A DNA stretch of 59,205 nt from Abiotrophia sp965245735. GTDB lineage: Bacteria; Bacillota; Bacilli; Lactobacillales; Aerococcaceae. The notes beneath the pieces are model-generated. The model saw only the letters and a program-made list of their open reading frames with translations, made no database searches and was not told where the DNA came from. Where the stretch lies: NCBI GenBank assembly GCA_965245735.1, contig CBDFAX010000010.1, forward strand, positions 1 through 59,205. The letters are read 5' to 3'. This document shows, piece by piece, positions 34,191 through 43,611 of this stretch (position 1 is the first letter of the stretch; every line of letters starts with the position of its first letter). Both the position numbers and the translations under genes were made by a program.

Positions 34191-34589
34191 CTAGTCCCGT
34201 GCCTGCAGAATCCCCCTAAGCAGACCTTGGCGTCCTATGACCACTAAGTGATCCGCTAGGTCAGTCACTGAACTTGCTGTGGGCGCCTGATCAATAGCTT
34301 CTAAAATCATGGCCAAATTCGTTCCTGCCAGAACAGCGACTTGTGGATGCCCCTGAGATAGCAACATGCTGACATTAAAGGGCGTACCCCCCTTAAAATC
34401 TGTTAGAATTAACAAGCCCTGGGCCCCATGCGCTTCAATGCTGGCAGCGATTTGGGCTTGGTAGTCGCTAAGATTGGTCCCCTCTTCAAAAGGCAGCCAG
34501 TCGATAAGCTCCTGGTCACCTACAATCATTCTACTGGCTTCCGCCATGCCTAAGGCGAAGCCCCCATGTCCTGTCACCAAGACCTTCAT
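34191..34589 (-). CDS. PTS mannose-family EIIA component, orphan
   Basis: This 132-residue domain matches the mannose/fructose/sorbose-type EIIA, with the phospho-His in VTGHGGFALGM (about residue 9) and the active-site loop LILTDFKGGTPFNVS. It accepts phosphate from HPr. No EIIB, EIIC or EIID genes are present, so it either serves a transporter coded elsewhere or has a regulatory role. The neighbouring LacI gene is separated by a terminator. Confidence 0.88.
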   Translation of the reverse strand: MKVLVTGHGGFALGMAEASRMIVGDQELIDWLPFEEGTNLSDYQAQIAASIEAHGAQGLLILTDFKGGTPFNVSMLLSQGHPQVAVLAGTNLAMILEAIDQAPTASSVTDLADHLVVIGRQGLLRGILQARD

Positions 34590-34660
34590 CTGACATCCAC
34601 TCCTTGCTTTTTCTTACTTCTATTGTATGTAACTTGCGCCCATCCGACAAGCCCCTAATC

Positions 34661-34694
34661 ATAAGAAAAAGCCTGGTTCCAATAGAACGAGGCT
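34661..34694 (-). terminator. Terminator of the polA-dnaI operon
   Basis: AGCCTGGTTC and GAACGAGGCT form a stem (34670-34694), followed on the minus strand by TTTTTCTTAT. Confidence 0.8.
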
Positions 34695-34710
34695 AATAGG
34701 ATTGGTTGGT

Positions 34711-34917
34711 TTAATCGCGAGGTTTAATATGTCGCAAATGGGTCAGGGCCAAAGCCAAGAAAAGGCTGTTGACAATCATAGGAAAGGCTAAGACCGTTTG
34801 CTTTTCCTTGAAGTAGTAGGCTGCTAAGACGAATAGTTGGACAGCCAAGACGATGACCATGAGAAAACGAGTCATCCGATAACGCTTGATCAGTTCATTA
34901 GGTTCTGGTTGATTCAT
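34711..34917 (-). CDS. Small two-helix membrane protein, unknown function
   Basis: This 68-residue protein has a charged N-terminus (MNQPEPNELIKRYRMTR), two hydrophobic segments (about 18-35 and 42-58) and a basic tail. I do not recognise a family. It starts 11 bases after dnaI ends and lies before the operon terminator, so it is probably co-transcribed with the replication genes. Confidence 0.6.
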   Translation of the reverse strand: MNQPEPNELIKRYRMTRFLMVIVLAVQLFVLAAYYFKEKQTVLAFPMIVNSLFLALALTHLRHIKPRD

Positions 34918-34928
34918 TCTATTACTCC

Positions 34929-35867
34929 TTATCCTTGCCGTTTGAGTTGGCGGCGGTTTGGCCCATCGAGGGTGATCTCACGAGCTAGGTAACGAACCCG
35001 CTCCATGATACGGCCTGCCTTGGCTAGGCTAATGCCTTTTTGGTTGTAGGTTAGGACTTCTTCATATTCTTTTAGAGAAAAGTTGGAAGTGAAGAAAGTC
35101 GGTAACGATTCCCGCATACGATATTCTAGAATAATGGCCAAGACTTCGTCTCGAACCCAGCCCGATGGATCAGACTCGGCGCCCATGTCATCTAGCATTA
35201 AGACATCCACCTGCTTGACCTTATCCAAGTTGGCTTGGGTGCTATTGTCCCGAATAGAAGCCCGCATATCAGAAGCAAAGGTTGGGAAGTGTAAGAAAGT
35301 CACCGTCGCCCCCTCTTTTTCCACCAAATGATTGGCTAAAGCCCCCAATAAATAGGTCTTGCCTACCCCGTAAGGGCCCGTAATGTAGAGACCCTGCGCT
35401 GATTTAGGGTCTTGGTGATAGGTCTGCATAAATTGCGTCACCGCATTAATTAAGGCCTGGCGTTCTGGCGAATCAATAATGTAATCAGCCAAATGAGCCT
35501 GGCGGACATCATCTGCCATCATGCGGTTATCCAAATTAGCGGCTTGGCGACGGGCCTTGAGGCTAGCTAAGTAATCGGTGGTTGGCTTATAGCGGACATC
35601 AATAAAATTATGGTTAATGAATAATTCCGGCTGGTAGCCTGGGTTAGTCCCTGGCTGGCCCGCCTCAATAGCCCGACGTTCTAGGCGAAACTCATTGAGT
35701 TTGGACAGGGAATTTTGAATCATTTCCCCGCTTAATTCTGCCTGATGTTCTTGGAGGAAGGCTTGAATGGCTTCATCCTGGCGGACCAAGGCCACTGCCT
35801 GCTCATAAATTTCTTGCAGATGGGGCTGGTTCATAATCTGACGCATGACGTCTTGGATTGTCTCCAT
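34929..35867 (-). CDS. dnaI: Primosomal helicase loader DnaI
   Basis: This 312-residue AAA+ ATPase loads the replicative helicase (DnaC) at origins and stalled forks. Residues 1-125 form the DnaI N-terminal helicase-binding region. The ATPase has Walker A GPYGVGKTYLLGAL (about 164), Walker B VLMLDDMGAES and sensor TFFTSNFS. It follows dnaB by 12 bases in the conserved Firmicute arrangement. Confidence 0.95.
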   Translation of the reverse strand: METIQDVMRQIMNQPHLQEIYEQAVALVRQDEAIQAFLQEHQAELSGEMIQNSLSKLNEFRLERRAIEAGQPGTNPGYQPELFINHNFIDVRYKPTTDYLASLKARRQAANLDNRMMADDVRQAHLADYIIDSPERQALINAVTQFMQTYHQDPKSAQGLYITGPYGVGKTYLLGALANHLVEKEGATVTFLHFPTFASDMRASIRDNSTQANLDKVKQVDVLMLDDMGAESDPSGWVRDEVLAIILEYRMRESLPTFFTSNFSLKEYEEVLTYNQKGISLAKAGRIMERVRYLAREITLDGPNRRQLKRQG

Positions 35868-35879
35868 AAGATTCCTCCT

Positions 35880-37346
35880 CTAGTGATCTAGCTCTTGGGC
35901 TGACCCTTTCTTAAATGGATTGACGAAGGTCTGGGTGGCTTGACTAGCAGCTGGGCTAGCCTCAGACTTGGCTTGGCTTGATGCCTGCCCTGAATCCTGG
36001 CCTTCTTGGCGTTGCTTGGCTAACCATGAAGGCACCACTTCTTGACGCTGATGGGACCCAGCCCCCTTGTGGGTCCGACCATATGGACGTCCCGACTCCT
36101 GGCTAGCCTTCTTGGCTTGGGCCTGGCGCTTGTCTTCGATATAGCGGAAGACTTGGTGGACTTCTTTAATCCCCTTTTGCTGCCATTCATCCAGTAATTT
36201 TTCGAAATTAGACTTGTAAAGGTGATCGCGCCCTTCCATGACCAAGAGGTAATAGACTGCTAGGTTAACAATGGCAGGCGATAGTTTGACCTTTTCCAAG
36301 GCAGCTTCTAGGTTGTAGCCCTCTTGGTCACTCCGGATGCCACCCTTGGCCTGTTTGACTTGCTTAAGAAAGGCCAGAGGCGGCAAAATCTCCGCCGTGG
36401 CAATAATCTGTGCCTGGTTCTTGCTATATTGGCCTTGTTCCCGCAAGGTTTGGGCGCGGGCTTGAATCTGGTCTTTGAGCTGGCCCGCCTGGCTAGAAGC
36501 CGATTCCTTGCTACTTAGGCTAGCCTTATAGCGCTTAGCCAAACTCGGTAATTGATCCATGGCAATTTGTTCCGTCTGGTCTTGGTAGGCCAATTTAATG
36601 ACTGTCGCCACTTGCTCCTCGCTAAAGCCATAGACTTGATGGAGACTGGCCATTTGCTGGCGCAGTTCCCGCGTGAAGAGTCGGCTATTGACTTGAGCCG
36701 CTTCTAGTATATCCAGAACCTGACCATAACGGAAACTATCCTGACTCTCTTGGTCCAAGCTAGCTTCTGCTGGATTAGGGGCGGTCTGCTGACGGTAGGA
36801 TCCAGATAAAGCATCCTGGTTCTGCGCGTCTTTGATAGCTTGGTCTGATGGATAGTCGAAAACCTGACTGAAGGACTGGGTTACTTCCACATACTCGCTG
36901 GCATCCATTTCTTCCCATTCAAAGCGGCGCATCAAGCGATAGAAGGCTTGATCCCCAATCTTATTCATCAGCAAAGCCGCATAAAGGGGGTGCTGCAAGA
37001 AGCTCCCCACCTCAAGTGGCGCTATGACTTCATAGGACACTAATTGAGTCTGGGCATTGCCCTGGACCTTCTTAGGTTGATAGGACTTGAGTAAGCCCAA
37101 GGCCTCCAAGTATCCGCGGGCTTGATTTAAGTCGGCCGGCGAAACTTGAAGTTGATCAATCAGACTAGCATGCATGACCGCTGGGCTCCAGGCCCCGTCC
37201 GCTCCCGCGTAATCCGTTAAAGATAGATAGAAGGCTAGCCCCACCGTGCCGATGACAGGCTGATAGCATTGGCGCAGGGTCACCTGCTGTAGCTGGGACA
37301 AGGGCGCTTGCTGCCGAACCCGAAAGGGCTGTAAGGGACTTAACAT
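35880..37346 (-). CDS. dnaB: Replication initiation and membrane attachment protein DnaB
   Basis: This 488-residue protein is the Gram-positive DnaB/DnaD-like primosome component that helps DnaI load helicase and tethers the origin to the membrane. Two DnaB/DnaD-type helical domains are seen (about 10-250 and 300-405; the second contains KLSPAIVNLAVYYLLVM and NFEKLLDEWQQKGI). A low-complexity Gln/Ser/Ala tail follows. It lies between nrdR and dnaI, as in other Firmicutes. Confidence 0.92.
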   Translation of the reverse strand: MLSPLQPFRVRQQAPLSQLQQVTLRQCYQPVIGTVGLAFYLSLTDYAGADGAWSPAVMHASLIDQLQVSPADLNQARGYLEALGLLKSYQPKKVQGNAQTQLVSYEVIAPLEVGSFLQHPLYAALLMNKIGDQAFYRLMRRFEWEEMDASEYVEVTQSFSQVFDYPSDQAIKDAQNQDALSGSYRQQTAPNPAEASLDQESQDSFRYGQVLDILEAAQVNSRLFTRELRQQMASLHQVYGFSEEQVATVIKLAYQDQTEQIAMDQLPSLAKRYKASLSSKESASSQAGQLKDQIQARAQTLREQGQYSKNQAQIIATAEILPPLAFLKQVKQAKGGIRSDQEGYNLEAALEKVKLSPAIVNLAVYYLLVMEGRDHLYKSNFEKLLDEWQQKGIKEVHQVFRYIEDKRQAQAKKASQESGRPYGRTHKGAGSHQRQEVVPSWLAKQRQEGQDSGQASSQAKSEASPAASQATQTFVNPFKKGSAQELDH

Positions 37347-37385
37347 GGTGGGACCTCCTTTCTAAATTTGACTTGAGTCAAGTCA

Positions 37386-37862
37386 TTATTTCTTATCGTT
37401 TTTCTCACTTAAACGATCTTGTAGGGCTTGGAGTTCTTTTAAGAAACTCTCACGCGAGTGAAATTGGCGATAGACACTGGCAAAGCGAATATAGGCCACT
37501 TCATCTAATTCCATCAAGAGCGGAATCACAAATTCTCCAATTTGTTCTGATTCAATTTCCTGGTCAGTGATTTCGCGAATCTTGTTTTCTACTTGTTGGG
37601 CCAATGCCTGCATTTGTTCCATGGTAATGGGCCGTTTTTCAGCTGAACGCACAATCCCGCGCAGTAGCTTCTCTTGGCTGAATTCTTCCCGGGTGCCGTC
37701 ACGCTTAATGACTAGCAAAGGAATCTGTTCGATCCGTTCATAGGTAGAGAAACGATGTTTGCAGTTGAGGCATTCCCGCCGCCGCCGGATTGCCGCCCCA
37801 CCATCAGCTGGCCGGGAGTCATTAACTTTGGAGTTTTGATGATGACATTTTGGACATTCCAT
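37386..37862 (-). CDS. nrdR: Transcriptional repressor NrdR
   Basis: This 158-residue protein has a zinc ribbon (CPKCHHQN and CLNCKHRF) and an ATP-cone (about 49-139; VIKRDGTREEFSQEKL). It binds NrdR boxes when dATP occupies the cone and represses ribonucleotide reductase genes. Candidate boxes stand before nrdIEF at about 31.45-31.57 kb. The tail is Lys/Asp rich. Confidence 0.97.
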   Translation of the reverse strand: MECPKCHHQNSKVNDSRPADGGAAIRRRRECLNCKHRFSTYERIEQIPLLVIKRDGTREEFSQEKLLRGIVRSAEKRPITMEQMQALAQQVENKIREITDQEIESEQIGEFVIPLLMELDEVAYIRFASVYRQFHSRESFLKELQALQDRLSEKNDKK

Positions 37863-37939
37863 AGGGTTCCCTCCTTATCTTCTGGCGCCAGATGGCGCTT
37901 TTCCCTTCTATTATAACGAATTCTTGTCAGAGGAACAAG

Positions 37940-38527
37940 CTAGAGACGGCTTAAAGCCTGATCCACCTGGGCAAAGGTCACCGCTAAAGATCCCTGGTTA
38001 TCAATGACTAAATCTGCCCGCTGACGCTTGGCTTCAATAGATGCCTGGCTAGCAATGGCTGCCTCCGCTTGGTCCTGGCTCCAGCTGTTACGGGCCATTA
38101 GCCGTTCAACTTGCAAGTCATGGGGCAGATAGACCACCCAGACCTGATCCATTTTTTGGTCATAGCCTGTCTCATAGAGTAAGGGAATATCGAAAAAGGC
38201 TAGCTTTGCTCCCGCTTGGGCCAGACGCTGACTCTCCGCCTCCAAGGCCTCATAAATGAGTGGATGCAAGAGTTGATCCACCTCCTGGCGCAACTGGGCA
38301 TCTCCGAAGAGCCGCTGACCTAGCGCCTGGCGATCAAGTGCACCCGAATCATCCAGAATCTCCCTACCAAATCGTGCCACCAAACGCTCCAGGCCCTCTT
38401 GGCCATGTTCCACTAGCTGACGGGCAATTAGATCCGCATCAATCAGTGGATAGGCAAGTTCCTTTAAATAGTTAGATACCGTGGATTTACCCGTGGCAAT
38501 CCCCCCTGTTAAACCAATTCTAAGCAT
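37940..38527 (-). CDS. coaE: Dephospho-CoA kinase
   Basis: This 195-residue P-loop kinase carries out the last step of coenzyme A synthesis. The P-loop GGIATGKSTV is at the N-terminus, with DADLIAR in the CoA-binding region and FDIPLLYETGY. It overlaps mutM by 8 bases and is part of polA-mutM-coaE-nrdR-dnaB-dnaI. Confidence 0.95.
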   Translation of the reverse strand: MLRIGLTGGIATGKSTVSNYLKELAYPLIDADLIARQLVEHGQEGLERLVARFGREILDDSGALDRQALGQRLFGDAQLRQEVDQLLHPLIYEALEAESQRLAQAGAKLAFFDIPLLYETGYDQKMDQVWVVYLPHDLQVERLMARNSWSQDQAEAAIASQASIEAKRQRADLVIDNQGSLAVTFAQVDQALSRL

Positions 38528-39398
38528 GGCCTTTCCCTCCTAGCGGATGCTTGAGGCGAGATGATTGACAATGCGGACAGAAATGGGTCCCTCGCCCACC
38601 TAATTGAACCTTATGGATCAGGCGGCCACAGCGTACACAGGGCTCATCTACTCGGCCATAGACAGCCAAGGACTCCTGATAGGTTCCCGCTGCTCCCAAG
38701 GAATTGCGATAGGTCCGAATGGTAGAACCCCCTGCCTGCACAGCCGCAGCCAAAATCTCTATAATGGCAGCATGCAGGCGTTTGACCTCATGGACGGTAA
38801 GGTCGCAGGCCGGTCTTTGCGGATGAATCCGCGCCTTAAAGCAGACTTCATCCACATAAATATTGCCTAAACCAGCCACCAGGGTCTGGTCCAGCAAGAG
38901 GGGCTTAAGCGCCCGTTTAGAAGCCGCTAACTGAGCCCGAAAATGAGCCAAGTCAAAGGCTTCCTGGGTTGGCTCAGGTCCTAACTTCTTACTGGCAAAA
39001 TAAGTTGCCAATTGATCCTTGGCCATATAAGAGAACCGTCCAAACTTGCGGACATCCTCATAATGGAAGTGGCTGCCGTCCTTAAAAGTCATGATTAGAT
39101 GCACATGCTTGGGCTTAGTCTTAGGCTCCTGACCTGGCGGGTAGACATGACACTTGCCTTCCATTCGCAAATGAAAGACTAGGACCTGAGGACCAAAATC
39201 CAGCCATAAGTACTTGCCCCGCCGCCCCACCGCTTGGATGGTCTGGCCTCGCAAGTAGTCTTGCCACTGGGCCAGTGTCTCTTGCCGCCTTAAGTCAATT
39301 AGCTTGGGCCAGAAAACTTGGACCTCCGCAATGGTCTTGCCCTCAATCAGACTGGTCAGGCCACGCCGTACAGTTTCAACTTCGGGTAATTCGGGCAT
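38520..39398 (-). CDS. mutM: Formamidopyrimidine-DNA glycosylase
   Basis: This 292-residue repair enzyme removes 8-oxoguanine and formamidopyrimidines. The catalytic Pro2-Glu3 is in MPELPEVETVRRGL. RRGKYLWLDFG carries the conserved Lys, LVAGLGNIYVDEVCF is the helix-two-turn-helix, and the C-terminal zinc finger has CVRCG and CPHCQ. It follows polA by about 45 bases. Confidence 0.96.
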   Translation of the reverse strand: MPELPEVETVRRGLTSLIEGKTIAEVQVFWPKLIDLRRQETLAQWQDYLRGQTIQAVGRRGKYLWLDFGPQVLVFHLRMEGKCHVYPPGQEPKTKPKHVHLIMTFKDGSHFHYEDVRKFGRFSYMAKDQLATYFASKKLGPEPTQEAFDLAHFRAQLAASKRALKPLLLDQTLVAGLGNIYVDEVCFKARIHPQRPACDLTVHEVKRLHAAIIEILAAAVQAGGSTIRTYRNSLGAAGTYQESLAVYGRVDEPCVRCGRLIHKVQLGGRGTHFCPHCQSSRLKHPLGGKGHA

Positions 39399-39442
39399 AA
39401 GTCACTTCCTTTCTAGACCAGGCTCGTTAAGGAGCCGAGGCC

Positions 39443-42085
39443 TTATTTTAGTTGATACCAGTTGCTACCACTGGCTGCTTCTACCTTGAGCGGTACCGAT
39501 AGGCTAACAGCGCCCTCCATGACTTCCGGTACCAAGTCTTCTAAAATGGCGATTTCTTCTTGAGGCGCTTCTAAAATCAACTCATCGTGCACTTGTAAGA
39601 GCAGACGAGCCTGGAGGCCACGTTGACGAATGGCCTGATCTAAGGCCACCATGGCTACCTTAATAATATCGGCAGCCGTCCCTTGGATTGGCGTATTCAT
39701 GGCCGTCCGCTCTGCAAAGGAACGCAGGTTAAAGTTGCTGGAATAAATATCCGGCAAGGCACGTCGCCGGCCCCACAAGGTGCTGACATAACCGTCTTTC
39801 TTGGCTTGGGCCACGATTTCCTGCATAAAGGTCGAGATACCTGGATATTCGGCCAAATAGCGGTCGATAAAGGCCTTGGCTTCCTTACGCGGCATGTCCA
39901 AGTTCTGGGACAGACCATAGTCACTAATACCGTAAACAATGCCAAAGTTAACCGCCTTGGCCTGGCGCCGCATATCACTGTTTACTGCCTCTTCATCTGC
40001 TAGGCCGAAGACCCGTCGCGCCGTCGCCGCATGGATGTCTTGGCCATCCAAGAAGGCCTGCTTCATGTGCGGGTCACCTGAAATATGGGCCAACACCCGC
40101 AACTCGATTTGCGAATAGTCGGCGCCAAAGAGTTGCCAGCCTGGTTCAGACGGTACAAAGGCCTGACGAATCTTGCGGCCTTCCTCCATCCGAATGGGAA
40201 TATTCTGCAAGTTAGGATCCGCACTGGATAAACGCCCGGTCTGGGTCAGGGTTTGGACGAAGCGGGTGTGAATCTTGCCATCGGCTTGAATAAACTTAGG
40301 TAAACCAGCCAAATAGGTTCCCTGAAGCTTAGCCAGCTGGCGATAAGTCAGTAGGGCAGCCACAATGGGATGGGCATCCTTGAGTTTTTCTAGGACATCG
40401 GCTGCTGTCGAGTAGCCGGTCTTGGTCTTCTTAATAACCGGCAATCCTAGGCGTTCGAAGAGGATTTCACCCAATTGTTTAGGTGAATTAGGGTTGAAGG
40501 CTTGTCCTGCTAATGTTTGAATTTCGGCCTCTAATTCTTCTAAGCGCGCTAAAAGCAAGTCATTCATCTGATCCAGAGTGGCCACATCGACTGCTACCCC
40601 TCTTTTCTCCATGTCCGTCAAGACTTGAGCCAGCGGGAATTCCATATCCTGGTAGAGCTGAGTCATGCCCAGGTCATCCAGTTGTTGGTTCAAGGGAGCT
40701 ACGGCCTGGTCCAAAAGTGAAACCTTGTCCGCCAAGTGTTGAGCTAAGCGTTCATTTTCTGGCAGAGCTTGTTTGACACCCTTGCCATAGACTGCTTCAT
40801 CCAACTGGACTTGGATTCCCAAGTCTAGATAGGTCGCCAGGCTGGCTAAATCCTTAATCTTCTCAACATCAACCAGATAGGCCGCCAAGCCCACGTCGAA
40901 GGTCACGCCCGCCAGTGTCAGGCCTTGGTGGTCCAGCAAGATGCTGTCTCGCTTGAGGTCTGCGCTGATTTTAGGCAGAGAGGCATCTTCTAGCCATTTT
41001 CTGAAGGCTGAGCTAGCAAAGGCGACTTGGCCACTTGTGGCATAAGCCTGTTCGCCTTGGGTCCATGCTACCGCCAGGACTGGCGCAAAGTGATAATTCT
41101 CGCTGAGAGTCTCCAGATAGAAGGCACCGGCTACCTTAACATGGTCTGCTTCAATGGTCTCCAACCAAGTCACTGGATAGCGAGAGGTCTCTTGACTAGC
41201 GACGACTTCCGTCCCTTGATGCAATTGGGCTAGGAAGCTACGGAAATCCATTTGGACATAAAATTCACTTAGTTGAGCTAGGTCACGCTGTCCCAGTTGG
41301 CAATCATCGAGGGTGATTTCCAATGGCGCATCTTGGACAATGCGGGCCAGAGACTTGCTGAGGCGGGCATTGGCTTCGTCCCGAATAATGTTTTCCTTCA
41401 TTTTAGAAGGCTTGAGTTGATCCAGCCCTTGATAGAGGCCTTCGACTGTCCCAAATTGATGGAGCAACTTAAGGGCGGTCTTCTCTCCTACCCGTTCAAT
41501 ACCCGGATAATTATCCGAGCTATCACCCATTAGCCCCTTGAGGTCGATAATCTGTTGGGGCGTCAGCTGGTACTTATCCCAAATGCTGGCAGGCGTATAA
41601 GGCTCTAGCTCACTTACACCTTTTTTGGTGATATAGACTGTCACCTGGTCGCTAGCTAATTGGGTCAAGTCCTTATCCCCAGACAGTATCATGACCTGAT
41701 CGTCTGGATCTGCCGCCTTTGCTAAGGTACCTAAAATATCGTCCGCTTCGTAGTGGAGTAATTCATAGTACTTAATGCCATAGGCATCCAAGAGCACCCG
41801 GAAATAGGGCAGCTGCTCGCGGAACTCGCCTGGCGTTTTTTGGCGTCCTGCTTTATATTCTGGGTACTGTTCCGTCCGGAAGGTATGACCTGATTTGTCG
41901 AAAGCTACTAAGACATGGGTAGGCTTAAATTGGTCTAAAACCCCATCCAGCATGCGGTTAAAGCTAAACAAGGCATTGGTATGTAAACCTGCCTTATTCT
42001 TGAATCGTTCAATATCCAAAATGGAGAAGAAGGCCCGATAGGCCAAACTGCTTCCATCAATAAGTAAAATTTTGCGCTGGGTCAT
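39443..42085 (-). CDS. polA: DNA polymerase I
   Basis: This 880-residue family A polymerase takes part in Okazaki fragment maturation and repair. The 5'-3' exonuclease domain (1-290) has LIDGSSLAYRAFF, YEADDILG and GDSSDNYPG. The central domain lacks the DxE metal motif of 3'-5' proofreading (FYLETLSENY stands in that area), so it is probably non-proofreading, as in other Bacilli. Polymerase motifs A (FGADYSQIELRVLAHISGD), B (RRQAKAVNFGIVYG) and C (VHDELI) are intact. It is the first gene of the operon. Confidence 0.96.
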   Translation of the reverse strand: MTQRKILLIDGSSLAYRAFFSILDIERFKNKAGLHTNALFSFNRMLDGVLDQFKPTHVLVAFDKSGHTFRTEQYPEYKAGRQKTPGEFREQLPYFRVLLDAYGIKYYELLHYEADDILGTLAKAADPDDQVMILSGDKDLTQLASDQVTVYITKKGVSELEPYTPASIWDKYQLTPQQIIDLKGLMGDSSDNYPGIERVGEKTALKLLHQFGTVEGLYQGLDQLKPSKMKENIIRDEANARLSKSLARIVQDAPLEITLDDCQLGQRDLAQLSEFYVQMDFRSFLAQLHQGTEVVASQETSRYPVTWLETIEADHVKVAGAFYLETLSENYHFAPVLAVAWTQGEQAYATSGQVAFASSAFRKWLEDASLPKISADLKRDSILLDHQGLTLAGVTFDVGLAAYLVDVEKIKDLASLATYLDLGIQVQLDEAVYGKGVKQALPENERLAQHLADKVSLLDQAVAPLNQQLDDLGMTQLYQDMEFPLAQVLTDMEKRGVAVDVATLDQMNDLLLARLEELEAEIQTLAGQAFNPNSPKQLGEILFERLGLPVIKKTKTGYSTAADVLEKLKDAHPIVAALLTYRQLAKLQGTYLAGLPKFIQADGKIHTRFVQTLTQTGRLSSADPNLQNIPIRMEEGRKIRQAFVPSEPGWQLFGADYSQIELRVLAHISGDPHMKQAFLDGQDIHAATARRVFGLADEEAVNSDMRRQAKAVNFGIVYGISDYGLSQNLDMPRKEAKAFIDRYLAEYPGISTFMQEIVAQAKKDGYVSTLWGRRRALPDIYSSNFNLRSFAERTAMNTPIQGTAADIIKVAMVALDQAIRQRGLQARLLLQVHDELILEAPQEEIAILEDLVPEVMEGAVSLSVPLKVEAASGSNWYQLK

Positions 42086-42243
42086 GGGGCGCCTCCTTAA
42101 GTGTTTATGGTAAGCTCCTAGACTCTAATAGCCTGAAGCAAAGTAAATCAGCCAGTCCAGCAGCATCCCTTAGGACAAGCCGCTAAGAATGGCTGATCGT
42201 GATGACTTGTATTGAGTGTTAGGTGTTAGCCGCCAAGTTAGTC

Positions 42244-43575
42244 TTAGAGGACATTTGGATGTAGGCGGGCATATTCTTTTTCAAAGCGTTGGGCAATCTT
42301 ATCTACGTCACCTGCGCCCATAAATACAATAACATCGTCCTTGTATTGCATAAGCGGAGACAGGTGCTCGCTAGAAATAATCTCCACCTCTTGGTCAATT
42401 AAGGCCGCCAAGTCTTGGATGGTGACTTCCCCACTTTGCTCACGGGCAGAGTTGAAGATGTCGCAGAGATAGACTTGGTCTGCTAGGTTAAGTGCTTCAG
42501 CAAATTCATTGAGCAGGGCCACTGTCCGGCTAAAGGTATGAGGTTGAAAGACCGCGATACAGCGTTTGTCTGGGTAGCGTTGCTTGGTTGCATCAATGGT
42601 CGCCTTGATTTCGCTTGGGTGGTGGGCATAATCGTCAATGATGGTTAAATCCCCCACTGTCTTAACGCTGAAACGACGTTTGACACCAGTGAAGGTCGCT
42701 AGGTTTTGGGCAATGGCATCTGCCGGAAAACCTTCCAAGGTCAAGACCGTAATGACCGCCAAAGCGTTCAAGATATTGTGTTTACCATAAGTCGGCACAT
42801 GGAAACGTCCTAAGAACTTGCCTTCAAAGGTCACATCGAAGGAAGACCCATCTTGAGCCCGTTCAACATTGGTTGCATAGACGGTTGAATTGCTGTCAAA
42901 GCCATAGTAGTAGACAGGGACTGGCGCTTTTAATTGGCGTAGATAAGCATCCTCCCCACAGGCAATCACAGCTTTTGTGGTTTGACCGGCAAAACTAGTG
43001 AAGGCTGAGAAGACATCATCAATAGAAGTGAAATAATCAGGATGGTCAAAATCCACGTTGGTAATAATAGCATAATCTGGTGCATAGGACAGGAAGTGGC
43101 GACGATACTCGCAGGCTTCTAGACCAAAGTACTTGGCAGAGTCCTGCCCATAACCGGTGCCATCCCCAATCAAGTAAGACAGAGGGGCTAAGTGCTTGAG
43201 GGTATGCGCCAAAAGACCTGTAGTTGAGGTCTTGCCGTGGCAGCCCGAAACGGCAATGCTAGTATAGCCCTTAATCAATTTGCCTAAGAAATGGTGGTAG
43301 CGGAAGATTGGCAAGCCCAATTCGCGCGCCCGTACCAATTCTTCATGGTCATCGCCGAAGGCATTGCCTGCAATAATGGTCAGGCCAGCTTGAATATTGT
43401 CAGCCGAGAATTCCATCATAGGCACACCCGCAGCTTCTAAGCCTTGCTGGGTGAAGAAGTACTTACCTACGTCACTCCCCTGTACCTTATAGCCTTCTCC
43501 TACCAGGATAAGCGCGAGAGCACTCATGCCTGAACCTTTGATTCCCACAAAATGATAGGTTGTTGCTTTGTCCAT
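42244..43575 (-). CDS. murC: UDP-N-acetylmuramate-L-alanine ligase
   Basis: This ligase of about 443 residues adds L-alanine to UDP-MurNAc in peptidoglycan synthesis. It has the N-terminal UDP-binding GIKGSGMSALALIL, the ATP P-loop SGCHGKTSTT, TNVDFDHPDYF and DDYAHHPSEI. The start at 43575 (MDKATTYHFVG) is chosen over a GTG five codons upstream because it matches MurC termini. The 158-base gap to polA shows no clear hairpin terminator. Confidence 0.95.
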   Translation of the reverse strand: MDKATTYHFVGIKGSGMSALALILVGEGYKVQGSDVGKYFFTQQGLEAAGVPMMEFSADNIQAGLTIIAGNAFGDDHEELVRARELGLPIFRYHHFLGKLIKGYTSIAVSGCHGKTSTTGLLAHTLKHLAPLSYLIGDGTGYGQDSAKYFGLEACEYRRHFLSYAPDYAIITNVDFDHPDYFTSIDDVFSAFTSFAGQTTKAVIACGEDAYLRQLKAPVPVYYYGFDSNSTVYATNVERAQDGSSFDVTFEGKFLGRFHVPTYGKHNILNALAVITVLTLEGFPADAIAQNLATFTGVKRRFSVKTVGDLTIIDDYAHHPSEIKATIDATKQRYPDKRCIAVFQPHTFSRTVALLNEFAEALNLADQVYLCDIFNSAREQSGEVTIQDLAALIDQEVEIISSEHLSPLMQYKDDVIVFMGAGDVDKIAQRFEKEYARLHPNVL

Positions 43576-43611
43576 AATCAACCTACACACGTCCTTTCAC
43601 TCAATTAATTT

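Noticed and set aside
39683..40003. A 106-codon plus-strand frame inside polA
   Set aside because: It is antisense to conserved polymerase motifs and has no supporting signals.
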